Source of the DNA: Gammaproteobacteria bacterium
Lineage (GTDB): Bacteria > Pseudomonadota > Gammaproteobacteria > Steroidobacterales > Steroidobacteraceae
Assembly: GCA_028293765.1 (NCBI GenBank)
Contig: JAQGOG010000139.1
Span: 1-45,538 of the forward strand
Length of the DNA stretch: 45,538 bases
Reading direction: 5' to 3'
In this document: piece after piece, positions 1 through 8,451 of the stretch
How the letters are laid out: each line of letters opens with the position of its first letter
Numbering within the stretch: the stretch's first letter is position 1
Position numbers and translations under genes: made by a program
Notes under the pieces: model-generated
The model's database searches: none
What the model was told of the DNA's origin: nothing
The model's input: only the letters and a program-made list of their open reading frames with translations

Positions 1-92
1 CGAACGACGCAGATACCGCGCACCACATCGGCGCGGCGGACCCTGAAATGGACCGCTCCGGCGCGTTGCCCGCCGGGCGAATGCGCAGTTAG
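1..92 (+). CDS. possible 3' end of an upstream gene (partial)
   Basis: A reading frame open from the left edge (codons starting at position 3) ends with TAG at 90-92 and would give the last 29 residues of a protein whose body lies outside the window. Third codon positions in this frame are clearly GC-rich, as in the confirmed genes nearby, but a second frame is also open here. No domain can be recognised in so short a tail. It could be non-coding sequence. Confidence 0.3.
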   Translation, partial: NDADTAHHIGAADPEMDRSGALPAGRMRS

Positions 93-205
93 GCCGATCA
101 GCCTAAATTTCCACCCATTCTCTTTAATTTTGAACTATTGAATGCTAAAGCTTTATTTGCTTGAATATTCATATATCGTGGCGGCCACCTGCCGTGGGAG
201 ATCGG
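93..205 (+). promoter_or_regulatory. AT-rich leader/promoter region of the first TonB-dependent receptor gene
   Basis: This stretch is markedly AT-rich compared with the coding DNA around it, especially at 120-178. A possible sigma70-like pair is TTGAAC at 130-135 and TTATTT at 153-158, 17 bp apart, but the -10 match is weak. A ribosome binding site GGGAG at 196-200 lies 5 nt before the ATG at 206. The exact promoter is not certain. Confidence 0.35.
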
Positions 206-2443
206 ATGAAAAACAAGAACTCGGGGTCGATGCAGCGCTCGGCGGCTATCAATGCAGCGCTCTTCGCACTGGCCAGCGCAGCGACCACGGTCGCCGGCGC
301 GCAACAGGCCGCTACACCCGCAGCGGCGGACTCGCCAGTGGCGTTGGAAGAAGTGCTCGTCACGGCCACAAAGCGCGGCAACGAGAACCTGCAGACCGTG
401 CCGATCGCGATTACGGCGCAATCCCAAGCGACCCTCGAGGCCAAGGGCGCACAGGATTTCGAGGACTACGCGCGGTCTGTCCCCAGCCTCTCGTTTGTCG
501 ACTCGGGACCCGCCTTCAAGACCTACGTGATCCGCGGTGTCAATGCCACCGGCACCGGCGTCGCGACGGTCGGGCAGTATGTGGATGACATTCTCATCAC
601 GGGCGACCTGCGTCAGCCCGATCTGCGCCTGTTTGACGTCCAACGCGTCGAAGTATTGCGCGGACCGCAGGGCACGCTGTACGGCTCTGGATCGTTGTCG
701 GGAACCATACGCACGATCATCAACCCGCCCGACCCAACCGGGTACCATGTCGACGTCGTCGGCCGTGCCTCGGATACGGAGCACGGCGGCGGCAACTACA
801 ACGGCGCCGTGACCTTCAATGCCCCGATCGTCAGCGACCGCGTAGCGTTGCGCGCCACCGCATATGACGACGAGGAAAGCGGCTTCATCAACAACGTACG
901 CCTCGGAACGAAAGGCGTAAACGCGGAACACACCTTCGGTGGGCGGGCCGCGTTGCTGATGAAGCTCGACGACGCCACGAGGCTGACCGCAAACGTCTTC
1001 TATCAGCGAACCGAGACGGACGGCCGCGACATCGTCACGACGGATGGTAACAACGGTCGCTTCAACACCGACCAGTACGTGCATGACCCCTTCAAGTCGC
1101 AGTTCAAGATCTACAACCTGACCCTGAATCACGACTTCAACTGGGCGGACCTCGACTTCTCGTCGTCCTATTTCAGCCGTGCCGACGACAACAAGTTCGA
1201 CTCCACGCTGTACGATCTCTCGTTTGGCCCCACGTTCTTCACGCAGGTGGTGGGCTTGAGCACGGCGGATGCGCTCACGGATCAGTACGACACCAGCAAG
1301 TACATCACCAACGAGCTGCGCCTGGCCTCGAAACTGAATGGCCCCATTCAGTTCGTTGCCGGTCTGTTCCAGCAGCACATCAAGACGACGTTCGAGACCC
1401 TCGTTGCCACGACGGAGCCCAACGGCTATCTGAAGCAGCCACTCGAGCCCGTCTTTGGCGAACTCCTGCAGCACCGCACCGACCAGTATGCGCTGTTCAG
1501 CGAAGTCAGCTACAAATTCACGGATAAACTGACCGGGCTGCTCGGGGCCCGGGGATTTTATGCCGATGAGTCCGACGATCGTGACAGCACGCATCCGTTT
1601 GGCGGCTTCGTTCCTCCATCCGTCGAGCCGACCGTATATACCCACGCGCACAAGGTCACTCCAAAAGTCTACCTGTCGTATCAGCTCACTCCCGAGGCCA
1701 TGGCGTACGCCACCGTGTCCCAGGGATTCCGTATCGGCGGCGGCAACTTGAGCAACATCGTGCCGCTGCCGCCGCAGGACCGGAACTACAAGCCGGACTC
1801 CCTGTGGAACTATGAGGTGGGCGCGAAGACCTCCTGGCTCGACCGGCGTCTCATCCTGAACAGCAGCCTCTACTACATCGACTGGAGCAACATCCAGGTT
1901 GCGGATTTCACAGACAGCACCAACGCCCTGACGTTCATCGCGAATGCGGGCAAGGCGCGCGTCTATGGCGCCGAGTTCGAGATGGAAGCGCGACCGACAC
2001 GGAGCGTGACGTTCGGCGGCACGCTGGCCCTGGTGGAGGCGCAACTCACGGAGGACCAGCCTTCTACGAATGCGCAATTCGCGGGGCACTCCGGCGACCT
2101 GTTCCCGAACGTGCCGCACGTGTCTGGCAGCGCCTTCGCGCAATATAGTCATGCTGTGGCATCGAGTCTCGAGGGCTTCGCCCGCGTCGACTACTCCTAC
2201 ACCGGTCGTCAAGGCACGCAGTTCAGCCCACAGAATCCCATCTACAACGTCGTTCCAGGCTACAGCCTCCTCAACTTGCGCCTTGGGCTGCGCGCGGAGG
2301 CCTGGGAAGCGGCCCTGTTCGGGCGCAATCTGACGAATGCGTACGCTGTGAATATTCTCGAGGAAGCCAGCGAGCTCACGCCGCGCTCAGTGGTGCCGAA
2401 CCGGCCGCGTACTGTCGGCATCGAGCTGCGGTACCATTACTAA
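206..2443 (+). CDS. TonB-dependent outer-membrane receptor
   Basis: This encodes a TonB-dependent receptor of about 745 aa, a 22-strand outer-membrane barrel with an N-terminal plug that imports scarce ligands using TonB energy. The ATG at 206 is chosen over one at 161 because a GGGAG site precedes it and it opens a normal signal peptide ending near AGAQQ. A TonB-box-like LEEVLVTATKR lies at residues 47-57, and the plug motif VEVLRGPQGTLYG near residue 145-160. The C-terminus ends in alternating aromatic beta-strand sequence (ELRYHY). This is the family style common in sphingomonads and Steroidobacteraceae-like bacteria, where many receptors take up organic nutrients rather than iron. The MBL-fold gene follows after 27 bp and is probably co-transcribed. 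The substrate cannot be read from sequence. Confidence 0.93.
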   Translation: MKNKNSGSMQRSAAINAALFALASAATTVAGAQQAATPAAADSPVALEEVLVTATKRGNENLQTVPIAITAQSQATLEAKGAQDFEDYARSVPSLSFVDSGPAFKTYVIRGVNATGTGVATVGQYVDDILITGDLRQPDLRLFDVQRVEVLRGPQGTLYGSGSLSGTIRTIINPPDPTGYHVDVVGRASDTEHGGGNYNGAVTFNAPIVSDRVALRATAYDDEESGFINNVRLGTKGVNAEHTFGGRAALLMKLDDATRLTANVFYQRTETDGRDIVTTDGNNGRFNTDQYVHDPFKSQFKIYNLTLNHDFNWADLDFSSSYFSRADDNKFDSTLYDLSFGPTFFTQVVGLSTADALTDQYDTSKYITNELRLASKLNGPIQFVAGLFQQHIKTTFETLVATTEPNGYLKQPLEPVFGELLQHRTDQYALFSEVSYKFTDKLTGLLGARGFYADESDDRDSTHPFGGFVPPSVEPTVYTHAHKVTPKVYLSYQLTPEAMAYATVSQGFRIGGGNLSNIVPLPPQDRNYKPDSLWNYEVGAKTSWLDRRLILNSSLYYIDWSNIQVADFTDSTNALTFIANAGKARVYGAEFEMEARPTRSVTFGGTLALVEAQLTEDQPSTNAQFAGHSGDLFPNVPHVSGSAFAQYSHAVASSLEGFARVDYSYTGRQGTQFSPQNPIYNVVPGYSLLNLRLGLRAEAWEAALFGRNLTNAYAVNILEEASELTPRSVVPNRPRTVGIELRYHY

Positions 2444-2470
2444 CGTCAGCCGTGCATCGGGAAGCGCAAC

Positions 2471-3400
2471 ATGAAGACACTCGCGAGAACGTTGGTCCTG
2501 GCTTGCAGCTGCCTGCTGTCCGTGGCGGCGGTGAGCAGGCCGAGCGAGAAATTTACGCTTCCCGATTGGAATAAGACGCCCGTCGAGGATCGCGATCTCG
2601 GACACGGCGTGCACATGCTGGAGAGTTTCGGCGGCAACATCGGGGTGCTGGCAGGCGACGAGGGCGTGCTCCTGGTGGATGCCGAGTGGCCGCAGCTTCA
2701 CGACAAGGTCGTCGCTGCCGTCACCCATATTTCGCCGCAGCCCGTACGATATCTGGTGAACACGCATTGGCATTGGGACCACGTCGGTGGAGACGGGAGT
2801 TTCGGCAAGGCCGGAGTAGTCATCTTTTCGAGCGAGCAGACGCGCGAGCACATCGTAGAAGCGCAGAAGGGTAAGGCCGCCCCAGGGACCCCTTACGCAC
2901 CCGACGCCGCCGCCATCCCGGTGGTGACTGTCGTCAACGGCGTGAAATTCCATCTAGCCGGGCAGACTGTCGAGGTCATTCACGTGCCGCCGGCGCATAC
3001 GGATGGCGACTTGATCGTTCGCTACGTGGAGGCCGACATCATCCAGACGGGCGATACCTTCTTTCATGGCTTCTATCCCGATATCGACCAGCCCCACGGC
3101 GGCACGATCGACGGCATGATCGCGCTCTACGACACGCTGTATAAAATGAGCGGCCCGAATACCAGGATCATCCCCGGCCACGGTCCGGTCGCGAATCGCG
3201 ACGACGTGCGCGAGTATCAGGGGATGCTGCGCGAAGTCCGTAATCGCGTCGCCAAGGCCATCGCCGCGGGCATGACGGAAGACCAGCTCGTCGCGTCACA
3301 CCCGCTGGACGATCTCGACAAGAAGTGGGGCGGGAATCTCATCAAGGCGCCCTACCTTCTCGGCATCGTTTACGAAGATCTGAAGGCGCACCAACACTAG
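2471..3400 (+). CDS. secreted MBL-fold metallo-hydrolase
   Basis: This 309-aa protein has an N-terminal signal peptide (residues 1-22, hydrophobic LARTLVLACSCLLSVAA) and a complete metallo-beta-lactamase-fold metal site. HWHWDH gives H99, H101, D103 and H104; the other ligands are H176, D195 and H237 (PGHGP). It should be a periplasmic or secreted zinc hydrolase. The family includes beta-lactamases and also many esterase, lactonase or thioesterase-like enzymes, so antibiotic resistance should not be inferred. The ATG at 2471 follows GGGAAG. It lies 27 bp behind the receptor gene, which suggests it processes the ligand the receptor handles, though this is inference. Confidence 0.85.
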   Translation: MKTLARTLVLACSCLLSVAAVSRPSEKFTLPDWNKTPVEDRDLGHGVHMLESFGGNIGVLAGDEGVLLVDAEWPQLHDKVVAAVTHISPQPVRYLVNTHWHWDHVGGDGSFGKAGVVIFSSEQTREHIVEAQKGKAAPGTPYAPDAAAIPVVTVVNGVKFHLAGQTVEVIHVPPAHTDGDLIVRYVEADIIQTGDTFFHGFYPDIDQPHGGTIDGMIALYDTLYKMSGPNTRIIPGHGPVANRDDVREYQGMLREVRNRVAKAIAAGMTEDQLVASHPLDDLDKKWGGNLIKAPYLLGIVYEDLKAHQH

Positions 3401-3576
3401 AGTCCTGGCCGGCGCCAGCTCGCTCCCCTGCATGACGTCAGCATCGATCATCATCCCGGCACGATCGAACGCCCGCACAGACAGCAGCCCAATCTCCGGT
3501 CCTGGGTTCAACAGGCGGGCACCGGCTGTGGCTCACGACTACAAGCTCTGATTCGGGCGCTAAGTCCGACAGGCTG

Positions 3577-4038
3577 CTACAGCATCTGTACGACGACGCC
3601 GTCCGGATCCTTGACGTGAAAGCCGTATTGCCAGTTTTCCTGTGGAGTCAGTCCGCGCTGGGTGAGCACCTGCGTGACGGCTTCCTTGTTGAAGTTCTCG
3701 ACACTGACTCCGAAGTGGTCGACCGTTCCGTAGGGAGTCTCCTTGCGTATCGAAACGCTCACGCGCTTGCGCCCGAGTCGCAGGATTCCATGCGGCTTGT
3801 CTTCGCTCAGCACCGCGAGGCCGAACAGACTCTGATAAAACTTCGCGGAGCGCTCGAGGTCGCTGACGAGAACGGAGACATGGTCGATTCCATTTCCGAT
3901 GAGTCCCGGGCTCTGCGGGGCCGGCTCCGCCGGCGCCTGGCCCGCCGCCATGAGCAGCGTGAGGCCGCCTATGAGCTCGCGGCGGGAGAGTCGACCGCTC
4001 TCGAACCGCTCTACCAGGTCGGAAATGATCGGTTTCAT
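3577..4038 (-). CDS. VOC (glyoxalase/bleomycin-resistance) family protein with Tat-like N-terminus
   Basis: This 153-aa protein has one vicinal-oxygen-chelate domain from about residue 48 to the end (GIDHVSVLVSDLERSAKFYQ, then VDHFGVSVEN and the final DPDGVVVQML). The two His ligands of the metal site are present, but the usual final acidic ligand position reads Gln. The N-terminus contains SRRELIGGLTLLMAAG, a twin-Arg-like motif followed by a hydrophobic stretch, which suggests export or membrane anchoring. GAAGGG lies before the ATG. The gene converges on the MBL-fold gene. Ring-cleavage dioxygenase, lyase or binding roles are all possible in this superfamily, and the reaction is unknown. 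Confidence 0.8.
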   Translation of the reverse strand: MKPIISDLVERFESGRLSRRELIGGLTLLMAAGQAPAEPAPQSPGLIGNGIDHVSVLVSDLERSAKFYQSLFGLAVLSEDKPHGILRLGRKRVSVSIRKETPYGTVDHFGVSVENFNKEAVTQVLTQRGLTPQENWQYGFHVKDPDGVVVQML

Positions 4039-4158
4039 AGGAGCCCTTCACGTGTGGCGCGTGTCTGCGCAGCACCGCATCCTAGCTCAACTGACGCACC
4101 GTTTTAGCTCACCGGATAACGGCAGAACCACCCAGTGGTCCAGGACAGCCTGGAAACT

Positions 4159-4458
4159 CTAAGCGCCACCTGTGGGCGCCACCGAGCCATGGCGGGCAGC
4201 GTAATTGAAACGCAACGCCAGCAGCGTGATCGACCCGCAAGTGACGAGGGTAGCGATCATCCCCCACATGAGCGCGTAATCCCTCTGGAAATACCCATGC
4301 AGTGCACCGATGAACTGCAGCGTATTGAAACCGGCGAACGACAGCACGGACAACCCGCGGGCGTCGCGCGTCTTCCACAATCGCCACGCCTGCGGGACGA
4401 ACAGGCAGGCATTGATCGCCATGCCGAATCCGAACAGCGCCGCTACCAGTTCCTTCAC
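4159..4458 (-). CDS. SemiSWEET-type PQ-loop small transporter
   Basis: This 99-aa membrane protein has three hydrophobic helices and a PQ motif in the first (NACLFVPQAWRLWKTRDA, P22-Q23), the hallmark of the MtN3/PQ-loop family. Single triple-helix units of this kind are bacterial SemiSWEETs, which work as dimers to move small sugars or other small solutes down gradients. The start is GTG at 4458, and it overlaps the stop of the DUF917 gene in a GTGA junction, so the two are translationally coupled. It is the last gene of the receptor-amidohydrolase-HyuA-DUF917 operon and may move substrate or product across the inner membrane. That role is inferred from position only. Confidence 0.8.
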   Translation of the reverse strand: MKELVAALFGFGMAINACLFVPQAWRLWKTRDARGLSVLSFAGFNTLQFIGALHGYFQRDYALMWGMIATLVTCGSITLLALRFNYAARHGSVAPTGGA

Positions 4459-5576
4459 GTCAGCCCACTTGAAGCCCGCGGGACGAGGTGCTCCACGCCG
4501 CGGAAATCCTCGTTGATTCCAAACATCCGCGGGCCGAACACCTGCAGCGCTTCGGGGCGGCGCATGATCGGGGCAGCGCTGTATCCCAGCACCCGCACCC
4601 GCTGACCGTAGCTCAGCATCTCCGCCGTCAACGGCTCGGCGGACTCGGCGTCCAGCACGGCGATCAGATCGGGAACCACTGTGACCGTGCGGCCTCGATG
4701 CCGGGCAACGAGATATTCGTTCTGAATCTCAATGGAGAATTCGGGCTCGTCACCCCGACCGCTGTTGATCAGCGCTTCGCCCCAATGCCAGCCGTCGCGC
4801 GTCTCATGGCGGACATCGACGATGCGCCCGACAAACAGCTCCCGCGCATGGCGTCCGTTCGGCTCGTCATTGAGGAAGGCCAGAAGATCGGCGACCGGAT
4901 CGGCCTGCGATTCGCGCGCCCGGCGGATCCGCCTGCCGATCTCGAGCGTGTGCGAAATCGTGTCATGCACCGCCAGGTCCTTCGCCTGGCGCCCGGACAT
5001 GGGATAGAAGCAACCATAAACCATGGACCCGAGAGAGGCGCAGATCGCTCGCACGACGTCCTCCGCAATCCGGTCGGTCGTGGACTGGACGTAGGCAACG
5101 TTTCCCGAGTCATCGACCAGGACGCATGGGGTGGAAGGGCAGCCGTAGACACTGAAGGTCGTCATTTCCAGGTGCGGAAAGGCCCTGCCCATGCCGTCGC
5201 CATCGATCACCGGCAGGCCGGTGCGGGCACCCAGGGCCAGCGGAAACATGGAGTTCGCGCCGCCGATTTCCGCACTGATGAGCGCGTCGACCTTGCGGCC
5301 ATAGTGTTTTTCGCTCAACTCCAAAAGGCGCAGCAGCGTGTTCGTGCTCACCAGATGCTCGACGAGCACGGTCGGAGCGCCGACGCCGGCGATGGAGACG
5401 ACGAACGCGTCATCGGGCAACTCGCTGGCTTTGGCGATTCGCGCGGCGCGCCCCTCGATGAGCTGTCGTCGCAGGTAAAGCTCGCCTACGTAGGGATCCC
5501 CGCCACCCCCGGACCCCAGAAAAACGGCGCCGCGCGCCATGTCCTTGATGTCTTCTTCCGTCCCAACCGTATACAT
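4455..5576 (-). CDS. DUF917 / S-methyl-thiohydantoin desulfurase-like protein
   Basis: This 373-aa protein belongs to the family long called DUF917 (PF06032), seen from its N-terminal GSGGGGDPYVGELY motif at residues 21-34, its GAPTVLVE and GGANSMFPLA segments, and its length. To my knowledge Pfam has renamed this family after an enzyme that removes methanethiol from S-methyl-thiohydantoins. DUF917 proteins usually sit beside hydantoinase/oxoprolinase genes, as here, where HyuA ends 9 bp upstream. GAGGATTCGAG precedes the ATG. A role in processing a hydantoin- or thiohydantoin-like ring is plausible, and most of the family is uncharacterised. It overlaps the SemiSWEET gene downstream by 4 bp. 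Confidence 0.88.
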   Translation of the reverse strand: MYTVGTEEDIKDMARGAVFLGSGGGGDPYVGELYLRRQLIEGRAARIAKASELPDDAFVVSIAGVGAPTVLVEHLVSTNTLLRLLELSEKHYGRKVDALISAEIGGANSMFPLALGARTGLPVIDGDGMGRAFPHLEMTTFSVYGCPSTPCVLVDDSGNVAYVQSTTDRIAEDVVRAICASLGSMVYGCFYPMSGRQAKDLAVHDTISHTLEIGRRIRRARESQADPVADLLAFLNDEPNGRHARELFVGRIVDVRHETRDGWHWGEALINSGRGDEPEFSIEIQNEYLVARHRGRTVTVVPDLIAVLDAESAEPLTAEMLSYGQRVRVLGYSAAPIMRRPEALQVFGPRMFGINEDFRGVEHLVPRASSGLT

Positions 5577-5585
5577 CTCGAATCC

Positions 5586-7157
5586 TCAAGCAGCCTTAGT
5601 TGCCGCAAGTTGGCCTACCGCGCGCACCTTGAGGTGCACGGCGCCGGTGCGCATGTGAGTCAGCGGCAACTCGACGATATCGACGATCTCGACAGTGTCG
5701 GCAGCGGCCCCCGCGGCCACCGCCGCTTCACGCGCCTCCTGCTTCGCCCCGGCCAGGGCGGCATCGCGGCCGAGCGCGGTGAAGTCGAAAATCTTGTCCA
5801 CGCGTCCGCTGACGAGTGAGATCGCGGCGCCCACGGCATTGGCTACCTCGGCATGCTGGGGCCTATGCACCGTGGACACCCCGCGCAGCGGCCGGGAAAT
5901 CAGAATATGGCCGCCCCCTACCAGAATGACGGGGACCGGCTTGCTGTTGGTCTTCAGCCGGTCGATGGTGTCCTCGATCCCTCGATGGATGGCATCGAGC
6001 ACGGTGGCAACCGTGCGCTCCTCGATCGAGCGAACGAGCTTGGGTTCGCCGATGTTGGCGGTGCCGGCCCGGACGGCTATGTCAGTCGTAGTAAGCTCCC
6101 GGCCGCCAAAGATCAGAGCGCGCTCCCCCAACTGATAGCCGACGGACTCCGGACCCAGGCGTAACGTGTCGCCGTCGAAGCGCACCAGAGTTCCTCCTCC
6201 CAGGGCGATCGACAGCACATCGGGCATCCGGAAGTTGGTGCGCACACCGCCAATCAGGTGCGCCGTGACCGTTTCTCGCGGGAAGCCGCGGACGAGGAAA
6301 CCGAAATCGCTGGTCGTCCCGCCGACATCGATGACGATCGCATCCTGCAGGCCGGTCAGGAACGCGGCGCCCCGGATGCTGTTGGTCGGGCCCGCGGAGC
6401 AGGTCAGGATCGGGAAGCGGGTCGCATAGTCCGTCGAGATGAGGGTGCCGTCATTCTGGCTGAGGTAGATCGGAGCCTTGACGCCGAGCGTCTGGAAAGC
6501 TTCCGTCAGCGAGCTTACGACGGTGCGCGACAGTTGCCGTAAAGAGGCATTGATCAACGCCGCGTTTTCGCGATCTATCAGGCCGAGGCCGCCGACTTCC
6601 GACGAAAGCGTGATGTCTGCATCCGGCAGATGCTTCAGGAGCACCTCGGCGGCACGGCGTTCGATGTCGGGCCGGACCGGCGCGAAGTTCGCGATGACCG
6701 CCACGGAGCGGATTTTCCGGGCCCGCAGATCGCGGGCGGCCGCCTCCAGGCCCGCGACATCGAGCGGGGCATATTCGCGGCCGTCGTAGAAGCTGCCACC
6801 GCCCACCAGATACGACTGTTCGCCGACCACGTCGACCAGGTCGGAGGGCCAGCCTACGAAGGGCGGAATGCCATCGGCCTTCGGCAGCGTGATGCGCACC
6901 GCCGCCACCGGTTCGAGATGCTTTCGCTGCACGAACGCATTGATGAACTGAGTGGTACCGATCATCACCTGTCCAAGCTCGGCAGCGTCGAGGCCCGCTT
7001 GGCTCAAAACGGCGCCGACCACGTTGATGACGCCCTGACTGACATCGGGTGTGGTCAGCCGTTTCGCCGACGCCAGCACCACATCGCCGACCATCACGAC
7101 GGCGTCGGTGTTCGTGCCCCCTACGTCGATACCGAGTCGCGCCACTCTATTCGCCAC
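5586..7157 (-). CDS. hydantoinase/oxoprolinase family protein (HyuA-like)
   Basis: This 523-aa cytoplasmic protein is a HyuA-type subunit of the hydantoinase/5-oxoprolinase superfamily. These ATP-using enzymes open five-membered cyclic amides such as hydantoins, 5-oxoproline or N-methylhydantoin. Two ASKHA-like nucleotide loops are visible: GIDVGGTNTDAV near the N-terminus and VIDVGGTTSDFGF near the middle. Its length fits the stand-alone HyuA type that pairs with DUF917 rather than the long fused 5-oxoprolinases; no HyuB gene is present. The start is GTG at 7157, preceded by a strong GGGGAGGAG site. It is 15 bp downstream of the amidohydrolase gene, in one tight operon. Confidence 0.92.
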   Translation of the reverse strand: MANRVARLGIDVGGTNTDAVVMVGDVVLASAKRLTTPDVSQGVINVVGAVLSQAGLDAAELGQVMIGTTQFINAFVQRKHLEPVAAVRITLPKADGIPPFVGWPSDLVDVVGEQSYLVGGGSFYDGREYAPLDVAGLEAAARDLRARKIRSVAVIANFAPVRPDIERRAAEVLLKHLPDADITLSSEVGGLGLIDRENAALINASLRQLSRTVVSSLTEAFQTLGVKAPIYLSQNDGTLISTDYATRFPILTCSAGPTNSIRGAAFLTGLQDAIVIDVGGTTSDFGFLVRGFPRETVTAHLIGGVRTNFRMPDVLSIALGGGTLVRFDGDTLRLGPESVGYQLGERALIFGGRELTTTDIAVRAGTANIGEPKLVRSIEERTVATVLDAIHRGIEDTIDRLKTNSKPVPVILVGGGHILISRPLRGVSTVHRPQHAEVANAVGAAISLVSGRVDKIFDFTALGRDAALAGAKQEAREAAVAAGAAADTVEIVDIVELPLTHMRTGAVHLKVRAVGQLAATKAA

Positions 7158-7172
7158 AATGCTCTCCTCCCC

Positions 7173-8435
7173 TCACGGTAAACTGCACGAAGCGCCAGTC
7201 ATTTGGTCCACGACCACGCGCCCGCCCGCCAATATCAACTTCAGATGCGACTGCGGTTCGGTCAGCACCGCGATGTCTTTCAGTGGATCCCCCTCGACCG
7301 CGAGCAGATCCGCGGCCGCACCGACACGGAGCGTGCCGATCTCGTCCGTCAACCCCAGCAGTTCGGCATTGATCGAAGTCGCCGAACGCAGCACGTCAAT
7401 CGCGCTCTGCACCCTGGCGCGCGCTGTGAATTCATCGCATTGCCGATCACGGAGCTCGCCGAAGAGATCGGTGCCGAACCCCAGACGAACGCCAGCGCTG
7501 GCGCAATATTCGACGGCGGCGCTGGCCGCATCGCCTATTGCCGCCAGTTTGGCCAAGGCGGCTGCTGGAAGAGCCAAGCGGCCGTTACGAAGTCCATCGA
7601 TGATGCTCAGAGTCGGTACGACGAAAGCGGCCGCTTCGGCGACCTGGCCGGCAGTGGGACGATCAAGCAGCGTACCGTGCTCGATCGAGCGCACGCCGTT
7701 GGCAATACAACGCCGCGCCGCCTCCGCGGTATGCGCATGGGCCATGACATAGGTGCGTCGAGTGCGAGCCTCCTCGACTGCGGCGCGGATCTCCAGATCC
7801 GTGAACTGATCCATCCAGATCGGATCGGTCGGCGAAAGCACCCCGCCCGAGACGAACAGTTTGATGTGGTTCGCCCCCTGCCGAAGCTGCTCGCGAACCG
7901 CCGCCCGCATCTGATCGGGTCCGTCCACGACCGCACTCAGGGCGCCAGAGTAGCCACAGCCGCAGGACATGACGGTATCGGCGGGCCGCATGTCTCCGTG
8001 ACCGCCCGTCTGCGAGAGCGCTTTGCCTGCGATTAGGAGGCGCGGGCCGTCGATCAATCCCTCCGCCGTCGCGCGAACCAGCCCTATGTCAGCGCCGCCC
8101 GCATCCCGCACCGTCGTGAAGCCACGCCGCAAGGCTGCTTCAAGATGGGCTCGTGCACCGAGTGCGCGCTGCGATGGATGGGTCCTGTCGATGACGCCGA
8201 TATCGAGCGCCGAGCTTACGGCGTGAAAATGCGCATCGATGAATCCGGGCAGGACGGTGAGCCGACGTGCGTCGATGACTCGGCAATCCGGCGCACGTTG
8301 GATTTGTGAATCTCCCGGGCGTGGCGCCTCGATTGCGGCGAATCGACCATCCCGCACGAGAATGTCGAGGAAGGGCTCGGGCCGCAGCTCGCGGCCGTCG
8401 AATACCCGCCCCGCTTTGACGAGAAGTTCCCCCAT
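7173..8435 (-). CDS. metal-dependent amidohydrolase (prolidase/dipeptidase-like)
   Basis: This 420-aa enzyme of the amidohydrolase superfamily resembles the Xaa-Pro dipeptidase/Sgx9260-type group that hydrolyses N-acyl amino acids or dipeptides. The binuclear metal site looks complete: H69 and H71 (DAHFHA), carbamylated-Lys candidate K192 (HIKLFVSGG), H233 or H235 (MAHAHT), H253 (IEHG) and D323 (GTDLF). The family motif TGGHGDMRP is also present. There is no signal peptide. The ATG at 8435 is chosen because upstream in-frame sequence lies inside the receptor gene and AAAGG precedes this start. It is 16 bp from the receptor stop and 15 bp from HyuA. It may cleave the opened-ring product, which is inference. 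Confidence 0.9.
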   Translation of the reverse strand: MGELLVKAGRVFDGRELRPEPFLDILVRDGRFAAIEAPRPGDSQIQRAPDCRVIDARRLTVLPGFIDAHFHAVSSALDIGVIDRTHPSQRALGARAHLEAALRRGFTTVRDAGGADIGLVRATAEGLIDGPRLLIAGKALSQTGGHGDMRPADTVMSCGCGYSGALSAVVDGPDQMRAAVREQLRQGANHIKLFVSGGVLSPTDPIWMDQFTDLEIRAAVEEARTRRTYVMAHAHTAEAARRCIANGVRSIEHGTLLDRPTAGQVAEAAAFVVPTLSIIDGLRNGRLALPAAALAKLAAIGDAASAAVEYCASAGVRLGFGTDLFGELRDRQCDEFTARARVQSAIDVLRSATSINAELLGLTDEIGTLRVGAAADLLAVEGDPLKDIAVLTEPQSHLKLILAGGRVVVDQMTGASCSLP

Positions 8436-8451
8436 CTGCCTTTCCCGGGTA

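Noticed and set aside
98..2212. 704-codon open frame on the - strand opposite the first receptor gene
   Set aside because: It is antisense to a receptor gene with signal peptide, TonB box and plug motifs, is Arg/Val/Gly-rich and has no domain; it is a GC-driven shadow.
2471..3400. Antibiotic-resistance beta-lactamase
   Set aside because: The metal site only shows the MBL fold; context is a receptor operon, and the sequence does not match a named resistance family that I recognise.
4488..5819. 443-codon open frame on the + strand opposite DUF917
   Set aside because: Antisense to a gene with clear family motifs; composition is typical of shadows.
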